Shown piece after piece: positions 1-11,663 of a stretch of DNA of 64,000 nt. The notes below the pieces were generated by a model. That model was given only the letters and a program-made list of their open reading frames with translations, searched no databases and was not told the DNA's origin. The number at the start of each line of letters is the position of its first letter. Within the stretch, counting starts at the first letter, position 1. The stretch comes from Ziziphus jujuba (Eukaryota; Streptophyta; Magnoliopsida; Rosales; Rhamnaceae), in NCBI RefSeq assembly GCF_031755915.1, contig NC_083379.1, positions 41,238,001 to 41,302,000 of the forward strand, written 5' to 3'. The translations under genes and the position numbers were made by a program.

Positions 1-429
1 AGATTAGGAAGTATTTCATCCTTCACTAACCTTTCCATCCTGTGCCTAGAAATATGTCCCAAACGCTTATACCACAACATTGAGGAATTATCATTAACTC
101 TTGGACGTTTAGAAGCAATAACAAGGTCAACAACAGAATTAATAGAAGAATTAAGACCATTACTAAATAAATCAAGTCTATATAAATTGCCACATAAAGT
201 TCCAAAACCAACAACTTTATTATCCTTATACATCTCAACTTTATTATTCCCAAACAAAAAACTAAAACCTTGATTATCCAAAAGTGAAACAAATAACAAA
301 TTCCTCCTAATTGAGGGTACATATGAAACTTCTTGTAATTCTAAAACATATCCAGTGGCAAACTTTAACTTGATTGTTCCCATGATATTCACCTTCACTC
401 TCGAGTTATCTCCCATATAAACATGCTGC
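1..429 (-). pseudogene. Copia pol start: protease tail and GAG-pre-integrase fragment
   Basis: On the minus strand this reads, in a frame different from gag, HVYMGDNSRVKV, then FATGYVLELQEVSYVPSI, and finally LWYKRLGHISRHRMERLVK near position 1. These match the segment after the Copia aspartic protease and the GAG-pre-integrase domain (LW-RLGH-S pattern). The usual protease signature (DSG or DTA with a following H) should lie between the gag knuckle and the MGDNS segment. It is absent: the gag stop lies only a few codons before MGDNS. A deletion of some tens of codons plus a frame change is the simplest reading. The fragment runs off the window. Confidence 0.75.
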
Positions 430-1344
430 TCAAGATTGGTTGGCCCCCTTTGCCTTATCATTCCCTTTCTTCTCTTGCTTTCCCTTTAAGGTCCAACAGT
501 CTATCTTCTTGTGTCCAACTTTATTGCAGTATCCACACCTTCCATTGAAGTACTCTTTCCTTTCTCTAATCTGAAAAACACCATCCCTCGGCCCTTTAGG
601 CTTCATACCAAAAAACTTCTTCCTATTGGGGTTAAAACCCTGCCCAGGCTTGAAACCTTGTCTTGGCTTGAATCCTTGTCCCTTCTTTTGGAAAAACTTC
701 TTGGACTTATCTACCTGATGTGAAACCATAGCAACAGACCTAGACTTACTTAATTTAATATCATCCTCTTCCTTGACAAGGATAGCAGTCAATTCCTCCA
801 AGCTACAACCTTCTTTCTTAGTATTCAAATTCGACTTTATATTATGAAACTGTGACAGAAGACTCCTCATTATAGAATAGGTCAAGAACTCCTCTCCAAT
901 GTCCATCTTAAGGTCCTTCAGCTTATTATAATAGGAGGAAAGTAGCATAATATGGTCCCTTACTCCTTTAATACCATCATACTTGGTATTATTCAATAGG
1001 TCCAAATAATGATGCTTCTCATTCATATCAAACTTGATAAACTTCTTTCCTATCTCCTCAAGAAGTCCCTTTGTAGTATCCACTTTAGGAATACTAGCAT
1101 ATATGGCCTCATCCATGTAATTCTCCATCATCATCATATAGCACTTATTAGAGTGCTTCCAATCCTCATAAAGTTTCTTAGCTGCTGCAGTACTCTCATC
1201 AGTCGGTACCTCTGGTGGATCTATCTCCAAAGCCAAATCCAATTTCATGAAGGTCAAATTCATAACTAAAGTTTTCTTCCATTTTGATAATTTGTCCCAT
1301 CCAATTTCATCATGGCAGTCATGGGCAGAAGGTTTGGGGTGCAA
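430..1344 (-). CDS. Copia gag polyprotein (UBN2-type) with CCHC zinc knuckle
   Basis: A 304-residue open frame that would form the retrotransposon capsid. The N-terminal two thirds is of the plant Copia gag (UBN2) type: an LTFMKLDLALEIDPP-like opening, then a helical segment with GVRDHIMLLSSYYNKLKDLKM and a hydrophobic LPSQFHNIKS-like stretch (here LLSQFHNIKS). A basic linker rich in Gly, Lys, Arg and Pro follows (about residues 215-255). The knuckle is Cys270-X2-Cys-X4-His-X4-Cys283, which binds RNA in this family. The stop comes 21 residues after the knuckle, and the next Copia domain is in another frame, so gag and pol are not one frame here. The true start may be slightly upstream. It belongs to the transposon, not to a host gene. 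Confidence 0.85.
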   Translation of the reverse strand: MHPKPSAHDCHDEIGWDKLSKWKKTLVMNLTFMKLDLALEIDPPEVPTDESTAAAKKLYEDWKHSNKCYMMMMENYMDEAIYASIPKVDTTKGLLEEIGKKFIKFDMNEKHHYLDLLNNTKYDGIKGVRDHIMLLSSYYNKLKDLKMDIGEEFLTYSIMRSLLSQFHNIKSNLNTKKEGCSLEELTAILVKEEDDIKLSKSRSVAMVSHQVDKSKKFFQKKGQGFKPRQGFKPGQGFNPNRKKFFGMKPKGPRDGVFQIRERKEYFNGRCGYCNKVGHKKIDCWTLKGKQEKKGNDKAKGANQS

Positions 1345-2708
1345 CTAGCTGTAAAAATAGTAAACAACAAGACATTCAAAAAATTTAAGACAATTCAATT
1401 ACTATTTTCCAACCCCTCAACACAAAAACACAAACATAAATATCGCTTAAGGTCTTTGTAGAACTAAAGATACCCTTACGCAGGCCAGGGACAGTCAACC
1501 AAATAACCACAATCAAATGCATTGAACTGAATCACCGACAGGGCAACTCAGAACCTGCAATACATGGCATTTAATTAACTTCCATTGCCATTCCAGGCAT
1601 CATACAAAGCAACTAAAACTACCGACAGGGTAGCCTAGTTACCCGTATAGACCCTGGTTAATAAGTGGGAGAAAAATAACATATTGGCAATTTCATTATA
1701 GGTAAATAAAAGATAACCCATCCATTATGCCAACACACATTACATTGGTACACATAATGCGAATAAAATAAGTCTCACGACAGGTGAGTACTTAAAATTC
1801 CATACTACTATACCAACTAGGCACAAAGCCTCTTTAGGGAAAGCTAACACAATCAAAATTTTCATGCATAGATATTTAAATTTAATTCAATAAAATTGGA
1901 ATGAAATAAATAAACAGATAAATAAATGAACCAATAATAAATAAATAAATAAATACATAACAGTTTTTTTTTTGTTTCTTTTTTTTTGCTGCTGAGGTCA
2001 GCAAACGACACATCGTGCTGACATCAGCACAAGCTCCAAACGGCATGCCGTTTCTCTCATCTTCTTCACCCAACCGGGTCACGGTTGAGACTATTAATGG
2101 CATAAATAGGCACTGTAAGTGAGTAATTGATTATGCCAAGTCCACAAATATTAATTTATTCAACATTCTCCCACTTGGACTGCATAATCATCATCATATA
2201 AAATCCAAACTCACTTACTATAGAATCTCCCGAACCATAATGCCATTTCATCCAAATATATAGTATACGGACAAGGCATAACAATATACTAGACTAGGCA
2301 ATAGAGATTCTCTCAGTAAATCTCCCAAAACATTATACCATTTCAACTGAGTATTTTGCATGCCATAAACTCGGTCTAGGTAGTAGAGATTTACCTAACC
2401 ATGTGCAATCTCCCAACACACAAAACCATTTCATTCAAGCACATTGCGTAGTAGGGATTCACCATGGCACCTGTAGATCAACATACACATATACATAGAC
2501 TAATAGTCTCAACAGATCTGTAAATACAAGGAGCAATAATATGTGTAATAAATCATCTTATAAATAAATAATGATCCACATACATCAATGTATCAAAATA
2601 CTCAAATAAATAAATAATACTCAACATAGATATTACTGCAGAAATTATAACAAACTCCCACTGACCCACAACGGTCTCAGCTGTCTAACAATCCCATACG
2701 GGACACAT
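1345..2708 (-). other. Copia 5' leader (untranslated)
   Basis: This 1.36-kb stretch lies between the primer-binding site and gag of the minus-strand Copia element. I see no coding frame. It contains repeated short motifs around TCTCCC with ACCATTTCA (2227-2440), seen at least three times, so part of the leader looks like a degenerate internal repeat. Confidence 0.6.
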
Positions 2709-2719
2709 GCTCTGATACC
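2709..2719 (-). other. Copia primer-binding site, initiator tRNA-Met type
   Basis: The minus strand reads GGTATCAGAGC directly after the LTR end plus three bases. This is the complement of the 3' end of plant initiator tRNA-Met, the standard Copia minus-strand primer. It fixes both the orientation of the element and the inner LTR border. Confidence 0.85.
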
Positions 2720-2722
2720 AAT

Positions 2723-2991
2723 TGTTAGAAATTTTATGGATCTAAATATACATAATAAATTCTATTAATCATAAATTACTAACCTCCAAACGCAGCTATT
2801 GATAAATTAAATCTTTAATCCTGCGAAAAAATAGAAAACAATATAAAGTAGTGCCTATGGACACACTACTCTCAAACCACTCTCAGATCTCTGAAAACCC
2901 TAATATCAAAATGCCGTATGGCATATATTTATTTGCTTGCCCTAGACCTTTTATAGTCTCTGCAAGTCACACTTACCCATTAATTTTAACA
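2723..2991 (-). repeat. Copia 5' LTR, about 269 bp
   Basis: It begins TGTTAG and ends TTTTAACA on the plus strand, so it has TG...CA termini. The inner border is set by the adjacent primer-binding site. The outer border is set by the point where homology with the spacer at 16592 onward resumes. Only this one LTR is in the window. Confidence 0.7.
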
Positions 2992-4378
2992 CACACATGG
3001 CATGATAGCAACGCTTCTCTTCCTTTTCCCTTTTCTCAAAATTTTGGTACCACAAATAAATGTCTTAACAATCTCTAGTTGTAAATGTATATACCTTGAA
3101 CAGTAAAACTGAGTAAAGGAATTTTTATCTTTTTTTTTTTTTGGGTAGTTTGATTGTTAGAGAAACAATTTCAAAACCAATAATTAAGATTTATGGAAAA
3201 GATATTTATTAGTTCAAATTTTCCCATAATTGGTAATAATACAATTTGTAAAACTCTATAACCATATATGAAACTCTGAAACCTTTGCATCTTTTAGCTT
3301 CATTTCCAGCAAGAAACTTTTCTTCCATTGTGAAGCACAGCCACATTGTTTTAGTGGTAAAAAACTTTAGCATAAAATTCAGCTATATACTATAACATAT
3401 GAATAGATTTGTAGGAACTAAAAAATAGCACCATATCTTGTAAAGTTGTCTTCTACATGGCACCTAAAGAATGGAAATAAAAAAGTGCTACTAAATCCGT
3501 AAAAAGATCGACTACATATAAATGCCTTTCTATCAAAATTTGAAGATAAAGCTTTCTAGTTGTGTAAATATTCAAAGCTTTTTAGTTTTCACCAGTTCAA
3601 CCGTGGCTTCTCAATCGCCATATTATATATAGTTGTCAAAAAACTGATCAATAGGAAAAACAAAATTTGTAAGCCTATTTTATTATGGTGACAGTGAACC
3701 GGACAGCAAGGGCTAACAAACCACATTTTCCATACAAATCCAGTTTAATTATTTTCTTCTTCTTTATTTATTTGGTTTTTGCGCCGTTTACCAAGAAATA
3801 TATATATATATATATATATAGATGTTCTTTGACTAAGAATTAAGTACATATTTTATATATCGTCTAAATATTATTACGATTTATGACATTTCCTTCCGTG
3901 AGACAAATATATATTATTGAAAAGTCTAAATCATACACAAATTATAAAAAAAATCAATGCAAATTCTGCTCATATCTTTTCTCAAACTACAAGCTAGCAT
4001 ATTCTGAAGCCACATCATATACTTTTTTATTCTATCCAATTATTATAGAATGGAATTTTACTTATTTTGTCAAAAAAGGATTGGAAACTATAAACATGTG
4101 GGAAATATCTATCTTAATTTATGTTAGAGAAATTTGTCATTAATGATGTTAGAATGCAACCGACTTAATCATTCTTTGTTTTTTATTCAATTCAATTTTC
4201 AAACATAGTCCCAATGCTATGCTTGATTAATTAATTGATTAACAAGTAGATTAATCAATTGAAAGGTACACACACAGAATTTGAGAGAGAAGAGAGTGCT
4301 GGCCCAGCCCTATATATCAAGGTAAATTCAATATAGCATATAGTTGTAGCAGAGAAAAGAATAGGCAGTCTCTATGTA
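2992..4378 (+). repeat. GDSL-cluster flank repeat, copy 1 (upstream of gene A)
   Basis: This spacer is nearly identical to 16592-17992 upstream of copy D. It shares diverged blocks with the spacers at 6406-8491, 10249-11310 and 25029-27091, for example the stretch after CAGCTTCATTTCC and the GATGTTCTTTGAC block. It is therefore part of the duplicated unit (gene plus flank), not unique DNA. It contains a (TA)n tract at about 3799-3820. No gene is seen in it. Confidence 0.8.
4311..4317 (+). promoter_or_regulatory. Probable TATA box of GDSL gene A
   Basis: TATATAT in the context CCCTATATATCAAGG lies 62 bases before the ATG. Copy D has the same block at about 17931. The aligned position in genes B and E reads CTGTTTATCAAGG, so the TATA run is lost there. 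Position and sequence fit a core promoter; this is inference, with no transcript data. Confidence 0.45.
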
Positions 4379-4659
4379 ATGGCAAAGTTAAACCTTATAA
4401 ACATTTATCTGTTTGTTTTTTGCATAAGTCTATTCAATTTTCAAACAAAATGCTTCGATGAAAGTTCATGGCTTTACAAAAAGCAAGCAGCCTTATTCAT
4501 ATTTGGGGATTCACAGTTTGATGCTGGAAATAACAACTACATCAACACTACTACTGGCAAGGCTAATTACTGGCCATATGGGGAAACCTTCTTTCACTAC
4601 CCAACAGGCAGATTCTGTGACGGCCGTCTAGTTCCAGATTTCATTGGTAAACACACACA

Positions 4660-4739
<80 letters not shown>

Positions 4740-6405
4740 AAATCAAATAAAGTCTTTAATATGAATACCATTATAAGGTCTTTCTTTTTTAATTTTTTTG
4801 AATTGCGTCAAAATCTGAAATTTAAAATTATATTTATTAATCACTGGTTTTCGACAAAATTAAGTTTTCGTAAATAAGATTTTCAATGTCACTAAATCCA
4901 TATTTAACAACTTTTTGATTTTAAATTCTAATATTTTTTTTATTTTAAATCCTATACTTTGATATGATTTAATAATCATTCAAAGTGGTTCTTACCATCA
5001 ACCTATTCTAAACTTATGACACTCAATAGATAAAATTTTATGTGTTCTTTGATGCAGCTCAATATGCAAAGTTGCCGTTCATTCCACCATATCTACCCCC
5101 TCGTAACAAGCTATTTATATATGGGGTGAATTTCGCATCAGCAGGAGCTGGTGCTCTTGTTGAAACTCGGAAAGGATCGGTAGGTCAAATTTCTTTATCA
5201 GGCTTCTATGCTAAGGTGTAGCGGCATAATTAAAAAGATTAAATACATATAATGTTTGTCTATAATATATTAATATCTTCAAGCATATTACAAATATTCC
5301 TATCTTAAATTAACAACAAGAAAAAAAAAATTTCGTTTGTAATTAAAGCTAAGTATCTGATCCAATTTTATCAGGTGATAGACCTTCAAACTCAACTTGG
5401 TTATTTCAAGAACATTAGCAGGGTACTGAGAGAGAAACTAGGAGATACAGAGGCCGAAGCTTTGCTTTCAAAAGCTGTTTATTTGTTTAGTATTGGAGGC
5501 AACGACTATTCATTTCCTTTTGAGACAAACTCCAGCGTCCTTTATACCTATTCTGTCGAGCAATTTGTAGGGCAGGTGATAGGCAATATAACCCAAGTCA
5601 TCAAAGTATGTACCAACATCCTATAAATCCCATATTTTTTGTTTGGTGAATATAAATCCCATATTTGATACATATATAAATGATATTTGTTATATTTACT
5701 ATTTAATGTTCTACAATTTTTCTTAACCTTTTCTTTCCCCAAAATTCTATTAAATTTATCTTTGATGTGTTCAGGAAATATATGAGGTTGGAGGAAGGAA
5801 ATTTGGGTTACCAAGCATGTGGCCTTTAGGGTGTATGCCATTCTCAAGGACAAGGGTGCCTGAAGGGGAAAACAAGTGCTTTGAACCAATTACACCATAT
5901 GTGGAATTACACAATATAGAGATTTCCAAGGTCCTCCAAAAACTGCAAAGCGACCTCAATGGATTTAAATATTCAATTCCTGATTTTCATACACTTATGG
6001 AAAATCTTATCAATCACCCTTCTAAATATGGTAGCTATAAATACCTATTCCATTTCTTAGTTTAGTCATAGTACTTATTTAATTTAATTTCTTGTTCCAA
6101 AAGATAACGTACATTTATAATATCCATTGCTAATTTAAATAATTTGTTGATTTTCTTTGTTTTGTTAAGGTTTCAAGGAAGGGAAGGTAGCATGCTGTGG
6201 CAGCGGACCCTACAGAGGAATTTTGAGCTGTGGTGGAAGGAGAGGTGTAACAGAGTATTATCTATGTGACAATGTTAATGAATATGTGTTCTTTGACTCT
6301 GCTCATCCCACAGAAAGGGCCTACAAGCTTTTGGCCCAACTGGCTTGGAGTGGAGAGCCCAGTGTCACTGGGTCTTATAATTTTAAAGCTCTTTTTGAAT
6401 CCTAG
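4379..6405 (+). CDS. GDSL esterase/lipase, gene A (5 exons, 370 aa)
   Basis: Predicted secreted SGNH-fold ester hydrolase of the plant GDSL (GLIP-like) family. Exons are 4379-4646, 5058-5179, 5375-5605, 5775-6030 and 6170-6405. All introns are GT-AG and the frame stays open for 370 codons. The N-terminus has a hydrophobic signal peptide (about residues 6-22). Block I is [13 protein letters not shown] with catalytic Ser45. NFASAGAG is the block II glycine region, GGNDY is block III, and DSAHPTE supplies Asp335 and His338. Length is normal for the family. The start is the ATG before the signal peptide, shared with copies B, D and E. Its closest relative in the window is the broken copy D. The physiological substrate cannot be told from sequence. 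Confidence 0.92.
4651..4734 (+). repeat. (CA)n(TA)n compound microsatellite in intron 1 of gene A
   Basis: A run of CA repeats passes into TA repeats a few bases after the 5' splice site. The paralogous intron of copy D also has TA/CA-rich DNA here, but a TRIM array lies within it. Length polymorphism is likely. Confidence 0.85.
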
Positions 6406-7415
6406 TCTTTAATGCAAATGGTCGAATTTCACAAAATGGCTTTGATGGATGGCTTGGCTCTTCCATTTCCATCTTTTAAAAATTTTAGTATTACAAATAA
6501 TATATCTGGCAAATATTGATTGATCATGTAGAATAAAACTCAACTAAATGGTTTGTACCTTGACAATAAAAGCCTATTTAAGGCAGTTTGACCTGTTTTA
6601 TAAGTAGCTTTGACTATTAAATACAATTAAACAACCAATATTTAAAATGATATCTATGAAGTCAAATTTAATTTCCCATAATTGATAGTAATGGAATTTG
6701 TAAAGCTCTATAAAAGTATATAAATCTCTGCAACCTTTATGCCTTTCAGCTTCATTTCCAGAAAGCAACTTATTGTCTATTGTCTAGCACAGCCAAATTG
6801 TTTTAGTAACAAGAACTTTAGCACACAGTGCATCTCTATATAATATGTGAATAAAATTTATACGTACAAACCAATAAATACACTATATCATGTAAAGTTT
6901 TCTATAAGGAACCGAAAAAAATGGAAATGAGAAGCACCAACTAAAATTGAGAAGATATCGACTACGTATAAATGACTCAGGCTATCAAATTTTGAAATAA
7001 TTAAAAGAGTATAATTTGCATCTCTAGTTGTGTAAATATTCAAAGCATATTGCTTTTTAGTTTTCACTATGTCAAACAGGGCTTCTCAAATCCTCATATA
7101 TAGTTGACAATGACAAAAACTGATCAAGCGGAAAAATACAATCTGCAAGTGTAAAAATATTATAGTAATTGTATACCCGGACAGCAATTGCGAAGAAACC
7201 ACATACGTTTTCCTACAAATCCAGTTATATTCTTTTCTACTTCTTTATTCATTTGGTTTTTGCTTTGGTGCTATTGGATAAGCAAGTAAAGACTGAACAG
7301 GCATATTACATGCATTTTACACATTTCTTTTAACAATAATGAACATATACATATACATATACATATATATACATATATATACATATAGATGTTCTTTGAC
7401 CTAAAAATGGAGTAG

Positions 7416-7446
<31 letters not shown>

Positions 7447-8491
7447 AATATATATATATTTATATTATTAGAATGAATAAAAAAACATTTTCTTCGCTGA
7501 GACAAGTTTATATTATTGCCAAGTCTACGATTTATAAAAAGTCAATGCGAATTCTATGTATTATCTTTCGGCAAACTCCATGGAACAAAATATTCTGAAT
7601 TGTATTTCACCATATCCAACTTATTCTATAATGGAATTTAAATACTTATTTTGGCAAACAAGAAATTGGAAACTAAAACTTATGGGGATATATCTGTCTA
7701 ACTTTATGTTAAGACAGAGGCAGAGCCAATGTTTCATCTTTGGGCCAGGTTACAATTTTTTTTTTTTTTTGAATGTTCAAATTGTTATTGATGACAGGTT
7801 TTTTCTTTTTTTAAATATATTTATAATCCCTTAAATAAAAATTTGATGACTAGTTTTTGTAGAACTTCATATAATTTATTATATTAACATCTATATAAGT
7901 TTATTAGAAAATTGATTCATTTTCTTCAAAAAATCTTTCAATTTGAATAATATCAGAGAATATACTTTAGCGAACAAAATTGATACCATACAAAAACTAA
8001 AATAATGTTAATATCAAAATTTTCTAATTACAATTTAAAAAAATAAAATAAAATTTCTAATTGATAAGCAAAAAAAAAGTTAATAATGTAATTGGGAATA
8101 AAAAATAATTTATATAGATATTATTATTTAAAGCAAGTCTACAACTACTATGACAAAAAAAGTCAGAAAACCATTGTATATCATATAGTAAAAAATAAAA
8201 GAATAAAATAAAATACCTTGGCCCCCTAGACCACGGGGTAGTTCCGCCCCTTTGTTAAGAGCAATTCGTCATTAATGAGGTTAGACTCTCACGACTCAGT
8301 CATTCTTTGTTGTTTATTCAATTTTCAAACATAATAACAATGGTTTTAATTGATTAATTAATTGATTAATAAACAGATTAATTCATTGACAGGTACCTCA
8401 TAGAGAACTTGAGAGAGAAAAAAGTGCTAACCCTGCTCTGTTTATCAAGGTCAAGCTAATGTAGGAGAGCCGAATAGGCAGTTTGTCTGTG
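6406..8491 (+). repeat. A-B intergenic spacer (cluster flank repeat) containing a hAT MITE
   Basis: The spacer between genes A and B is nearly collinear with 25029-27091 between D and E, and with 10249-11310 after B up to a break. It carries (CA)n(TA)n tracts near 7419-7461 and the MITE at 7715-8252. I find no gene in it. Confidence 0.8.
7715..8252 (+). mobile_element. Non-autonomous hAT-type MITE, copy 1
   Basis: A 538-bp AT-rich insert flanked by the perfect 8-bp duplication TGTTAAGA (7707-7714 and 8253-8260), the hAT target-site length. Ends are imperfect inverted repeats: CAGAGGCAGAGCCA on the left, and AAGGGGCGGAACTA read inward from the right. The corresponding spacers upstream of A (about 4123) and D (about 17740) lack the insert and look like empty sites. 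It has no transposase frame. A paralogous copy lies at 26308-26847. Confidence 0.8.
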
Positions 8492-10248
8492 ATGGCAAAG
8501 TTAAACTTTTGCCTTAGTATCTTTGTTTTCTGCATAAGTCTTTTCAATATCCAAACAAAATGCTTTGATGAACGTCCTTGGCTTTACAAACACCACGCAG
8601 CCTTATTCATATTTGGGGATTCATTGTTTGATGCTGGGAATAACAACTACATCAACGCTACTATTGGCAAGGCTAACTTTTGGCCATATGGTGAAACCTT
8701 CTTTCACTACCCAACTGGCAGATTCTGCGATGGCCGTCTAGTGCCAGATTTCATTGGTAAACATGATATTTTTTTTAAGTATATATAGAAATTTTCTGTT
8801 GGGTATTTGGTACTTAATTACATATGATTTATGGGATATACTATCGGTATTACCTGTGATGGCACCCAATAGATAAAAATTTTATATACATATTTTTATA
8901 TACGTGTTAATTTCTTTAATCCAGCTGAGTATGCAAAGTTGCCGTTCATTCCACCATATCTACAACCCGGTAACAAGCTATTTACATATGGGGTGAACTT
9001 TGCATCAGGAGGAGCTGGCGCTCTTGTTGAAACTTGGGAAGGATCGGTAAGTTGAATTTCTTTGTTAGGCTTCTATACTAAGGTTGAGAGGCATAAAAAT
9101 ATTAAATATATATATGTATTATATATATAATCTTTGTCTGTATTCATATTTTAAAGCATACTATAAATATTCTTATCATAATTAACAAGAAGAAAAGTTT
9201 CATTTGTACTGAAAACTGAAGTATCTATACCAATTTTCAGGTGATAGACCTTCAAACTCAACTTGAATATTTCAAGAATGTTAGCAGGGTATTGAGGGAG
9301 GAACTAGGAGATGCAGAGGCCAAAGCTTTGCTGTCAAGGGCTGTTTACTTGTTTAGTGTTGGAAGCAACGACTACGCATTCCCTTTTCAGACAAACTCCA
9401 GTCTCCTTTACACTTATTCGGTTGAACAGTACGTAATGCAGGTGATAGGCAACATAACCCAAGTCATCAAAGTATGCAACACCACCATCCTATGTATCCC
9501 ATATATATTCGATGCATATACATTATATTTGTAACATTTTCTATTTAATATTCTGCATTTTTCTTAATCTTTTGTTTCCCCAAAATTCTATTTAATTTAA
9601 TTTTCATGTGTTAAAAGGAAATATATGAGGTTGGAGGAAGAAAATTTGGGTTTCCAAATCTTGGGCCTATAGAGTGTGTGCCATTCTTAAGGACAATGGT
9701 GCCTGCAGGGGAAAACAAGTGCTTTGAACCAATTACACCATATGTTGAACTACACAATATAGAGATTTCCAAGGTCCTCCGAAAACTGCAAAGCAACCTC
9801 AATGGATTCAAATATTCAATTCTTGATTTTCATACACTTTTGGAAAATCTAACCAATCACCCTTCCAAATATGGTATCTATAAATACCTATTCCATTTCT
9901 TAGTTTAGTCATAGTACACATATAATTTAATTTCTTGTACCAAAAGAAAACGTACATATATAATATCCGTTGCTAATTTTAATAATTTGTTAATTTTCTT
10001 TGTTTTGTTAAGGTTTCAAGGAAGGGAAGGTAGCATGCTGTGGCAGCGGACCCTACAGAGGAATAATGAGCTGTGGTGGAAGGACAGGCGTAACAGAGTA
10101 TTATCTATGTGACAATGTTAGTGAATATGTGTTCTTTGATTCTGCTCATCCCACCGAAAGGGCCTACAAGCAATTGGCCCAACTGGCTTGGAGTGGAGAA
10201 CCCAGTGTCACAGGGTCTTACAATCTTAAAGCTCTTTTTGAATCCTAG
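8492..10248 (+). CDS. GDSL esterase/lipase, gene B (5 exons, 369 aa)
   Basis: Predicted secreted GDSL-family ester hydrolase. Exons are 8492-8756, 8925-9046, 9241-9471, 9618-9873 and 10013-10248, with GT-AG introns and an uninterrupted 369-codon frame. A signal peptide covers about residues 5-22. Ser44 lies in [21 protein letters not shown] is block II; block III is GSNDY in place of the GGNDY of gene A, keeping the key Gly and Asn; DSAHPTE supplies Asp334 and His337. Intron 1 lacks the microsatellite of gene A. Gene E is the duplicated counterpart. Upstream, the TATA-like run of gene A is changed to TGTTTAT, so expression may differ. Function beyond esterase/lipase is not inferable. Confidence 0.92.
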
Positions 10249-11168
10249 CCTTGAATGCAAATGGTTGATTTTCACAAAATGGCTTTGATGGATGGCTTGG
10301 CTCTTCCATTTCGGTCTTTTCAAAATTTTAGTATCACAAATAATATATCTAGCACATATTGATTGATCATGTAGAATAAACTCAAAAAAATGTTTGTACC
10401 TTGACAATCAAAACCTATTTAAGGCAGTTTGACCTGTTTTATAAGTAGTTTTGACAGTTAAAGACAATTAAACAATCAATATTTAAAATGATATCTATGA
10501 ATTCAAATTTAATTTCCTAAAATTGATAAAGCTCTATAAAAATATATAAATCTCTGCAACCTTTATACCTTTCAGCTTCATTTCCAGCAAGAAACTTATC
10601 GTCTATTGTCTAGCATAGTGAAATTGTTTTAGTAATAAAAACTTTAGCATACAGTGCATCTCTATGTAATATATGAATAAAATTTATGTGTTCAAACCAA
10701 TATAAATACACTATATTGTGTAAAGTTGTTTTCAACAAGGAACCAAAAAAATGGAAATGAAAAGCACTAACTAAAACTGAGAAGAGATTGACCACGTATA
10801 AATGACTCGGGCTATCGAATTTTGAAAATAAAAGAGTATAATTTGCATCTCTAGTTGTGTAAATATTCAAAGCACATTGCTTTTTAGTTCTCACGATTTC
10901 AAACAGGGATTCTCAAATCCTCATATATAGTTAACAATGACAAAAACTGATCAAGCGGAAAAATACAATCTGCAAGTGTAATAATATTATAGTAATTGTG
11001 CACCCGGACAGCAATTGCTAAGAAACCACATACGTTTTCCTACAAATCCAGTTATATTCATTTCTACTTCTTTATTGATTTTGTTTTTGCATTGGTGCTA
11101 TTGGATAAGCAAGTAAAGACTGAACAGGCATATTACATGCATTTTACACATTTCTTTTAACAATAATA

Positions 11169-11214
<46 letters not shown>

Positions 11215-11310
11215 CATATAGATGTTATTTGACCTAAAAATGGAACGGACATATATATATATATATATATATATAAATATATTATTAGAATGAATAGAAA
11301 AACATTTTCT
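10249..11310 (+). repeat. Cluster flank repeat after gene B
   Basis: Homologous to the spacers following A and D, including the 3' UTR-like block after the stop and the GATGTT(A/C)TTTGACC block. It has two long (TA)n tracts (about 11172-11206 and 11252-11281). Homology ends near 11310, just after AAAACATTTTCT, where unrelated DNA begins. No gene seen. Confidence 0.75.
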
Positions 11311-11660
11311 ATTAGAGGTTCTTCGTGTGGGCACACCTAATCACAAAAAAAAACAAGAAGATTAATCTGAAAAACACTTTGAAACTTACCGTTTCTATTT
11401 TTCTCTCAAGATGTTTTTAATTCTTTATTGAGATTCTCAATCTCTAGAAAATAATACGTAGAAACTTATATTTGGAGGCTAGTAAGCAATGTATTTATAC
11501 ACTGCTAATCCTAATCCTCCTAGGATTTCATAACACCTTAGGCCCAATTAATGGGCTCTTTCTTGTATCTTAATAATCAGTTAAGTGGGCTTCATCATTT
11601 AATGAGCTAGTTTGGGGGTCCTCCTGCCCATTATTAGTTAAGGCTCTTGATCAACGGTTT
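11311..11660 (-). mobile_element. Probable LTR fragment inserted at or replacing the 5' half of GDSL copy C
   Basis: Unlike the paralogous spacers, this stretch is not cluster sequence. On the minus strand it has a TATAAATAC box (about 11496-11504), then AATAAAG and a T-rich/CT stretch, which resembles a Copia-type LTR promoter region. No clean TG...CA ends or target duplication could be set, and no coding frame is seen. It lies where exons 1 and 2 of copy C should be. Confidence 0.4.
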
Positions 11661-11663
11661 AGA

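Larger units (their letters stand above)
1..2991 (-). mobile_element. Ty1/Copia LTR retrotransposon, 5' portion, truncated by window edge
   Basis: Read on the minus strand the order is LTR, primer-binding site, long leader, gag with a zinc knuckle, then the protease/GAG-pre-integrase region, which is Copia order. Integrase, reverse transcriptase, RNase H and the second LTR would lie to the left of the window. The element interrupts the spacer upstream of GDSL gene A: the sequence from 2993 matches that from about 16592, downstream of GDSL copy C. Because the other end is outside the window, the target duplication cannot be tested. The copy looks defective because the protease catalytic motif is missing (see the pol fragment). 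Confidence 0.88.

Noticed and set aside
2851..3078. 75-codon plus-strand frame before gene A
   Set aside because: It runs from inside the Copia LTR into the flank repeat, so it is not a gene.
4651..4750. Extension of exon 1 of gene A through the CA/TA repeat
   Set aside because: Reading through the donor gives only His-Thr and Tyr-Ile repeats. All paralogs splice at ATTG/GTAA.
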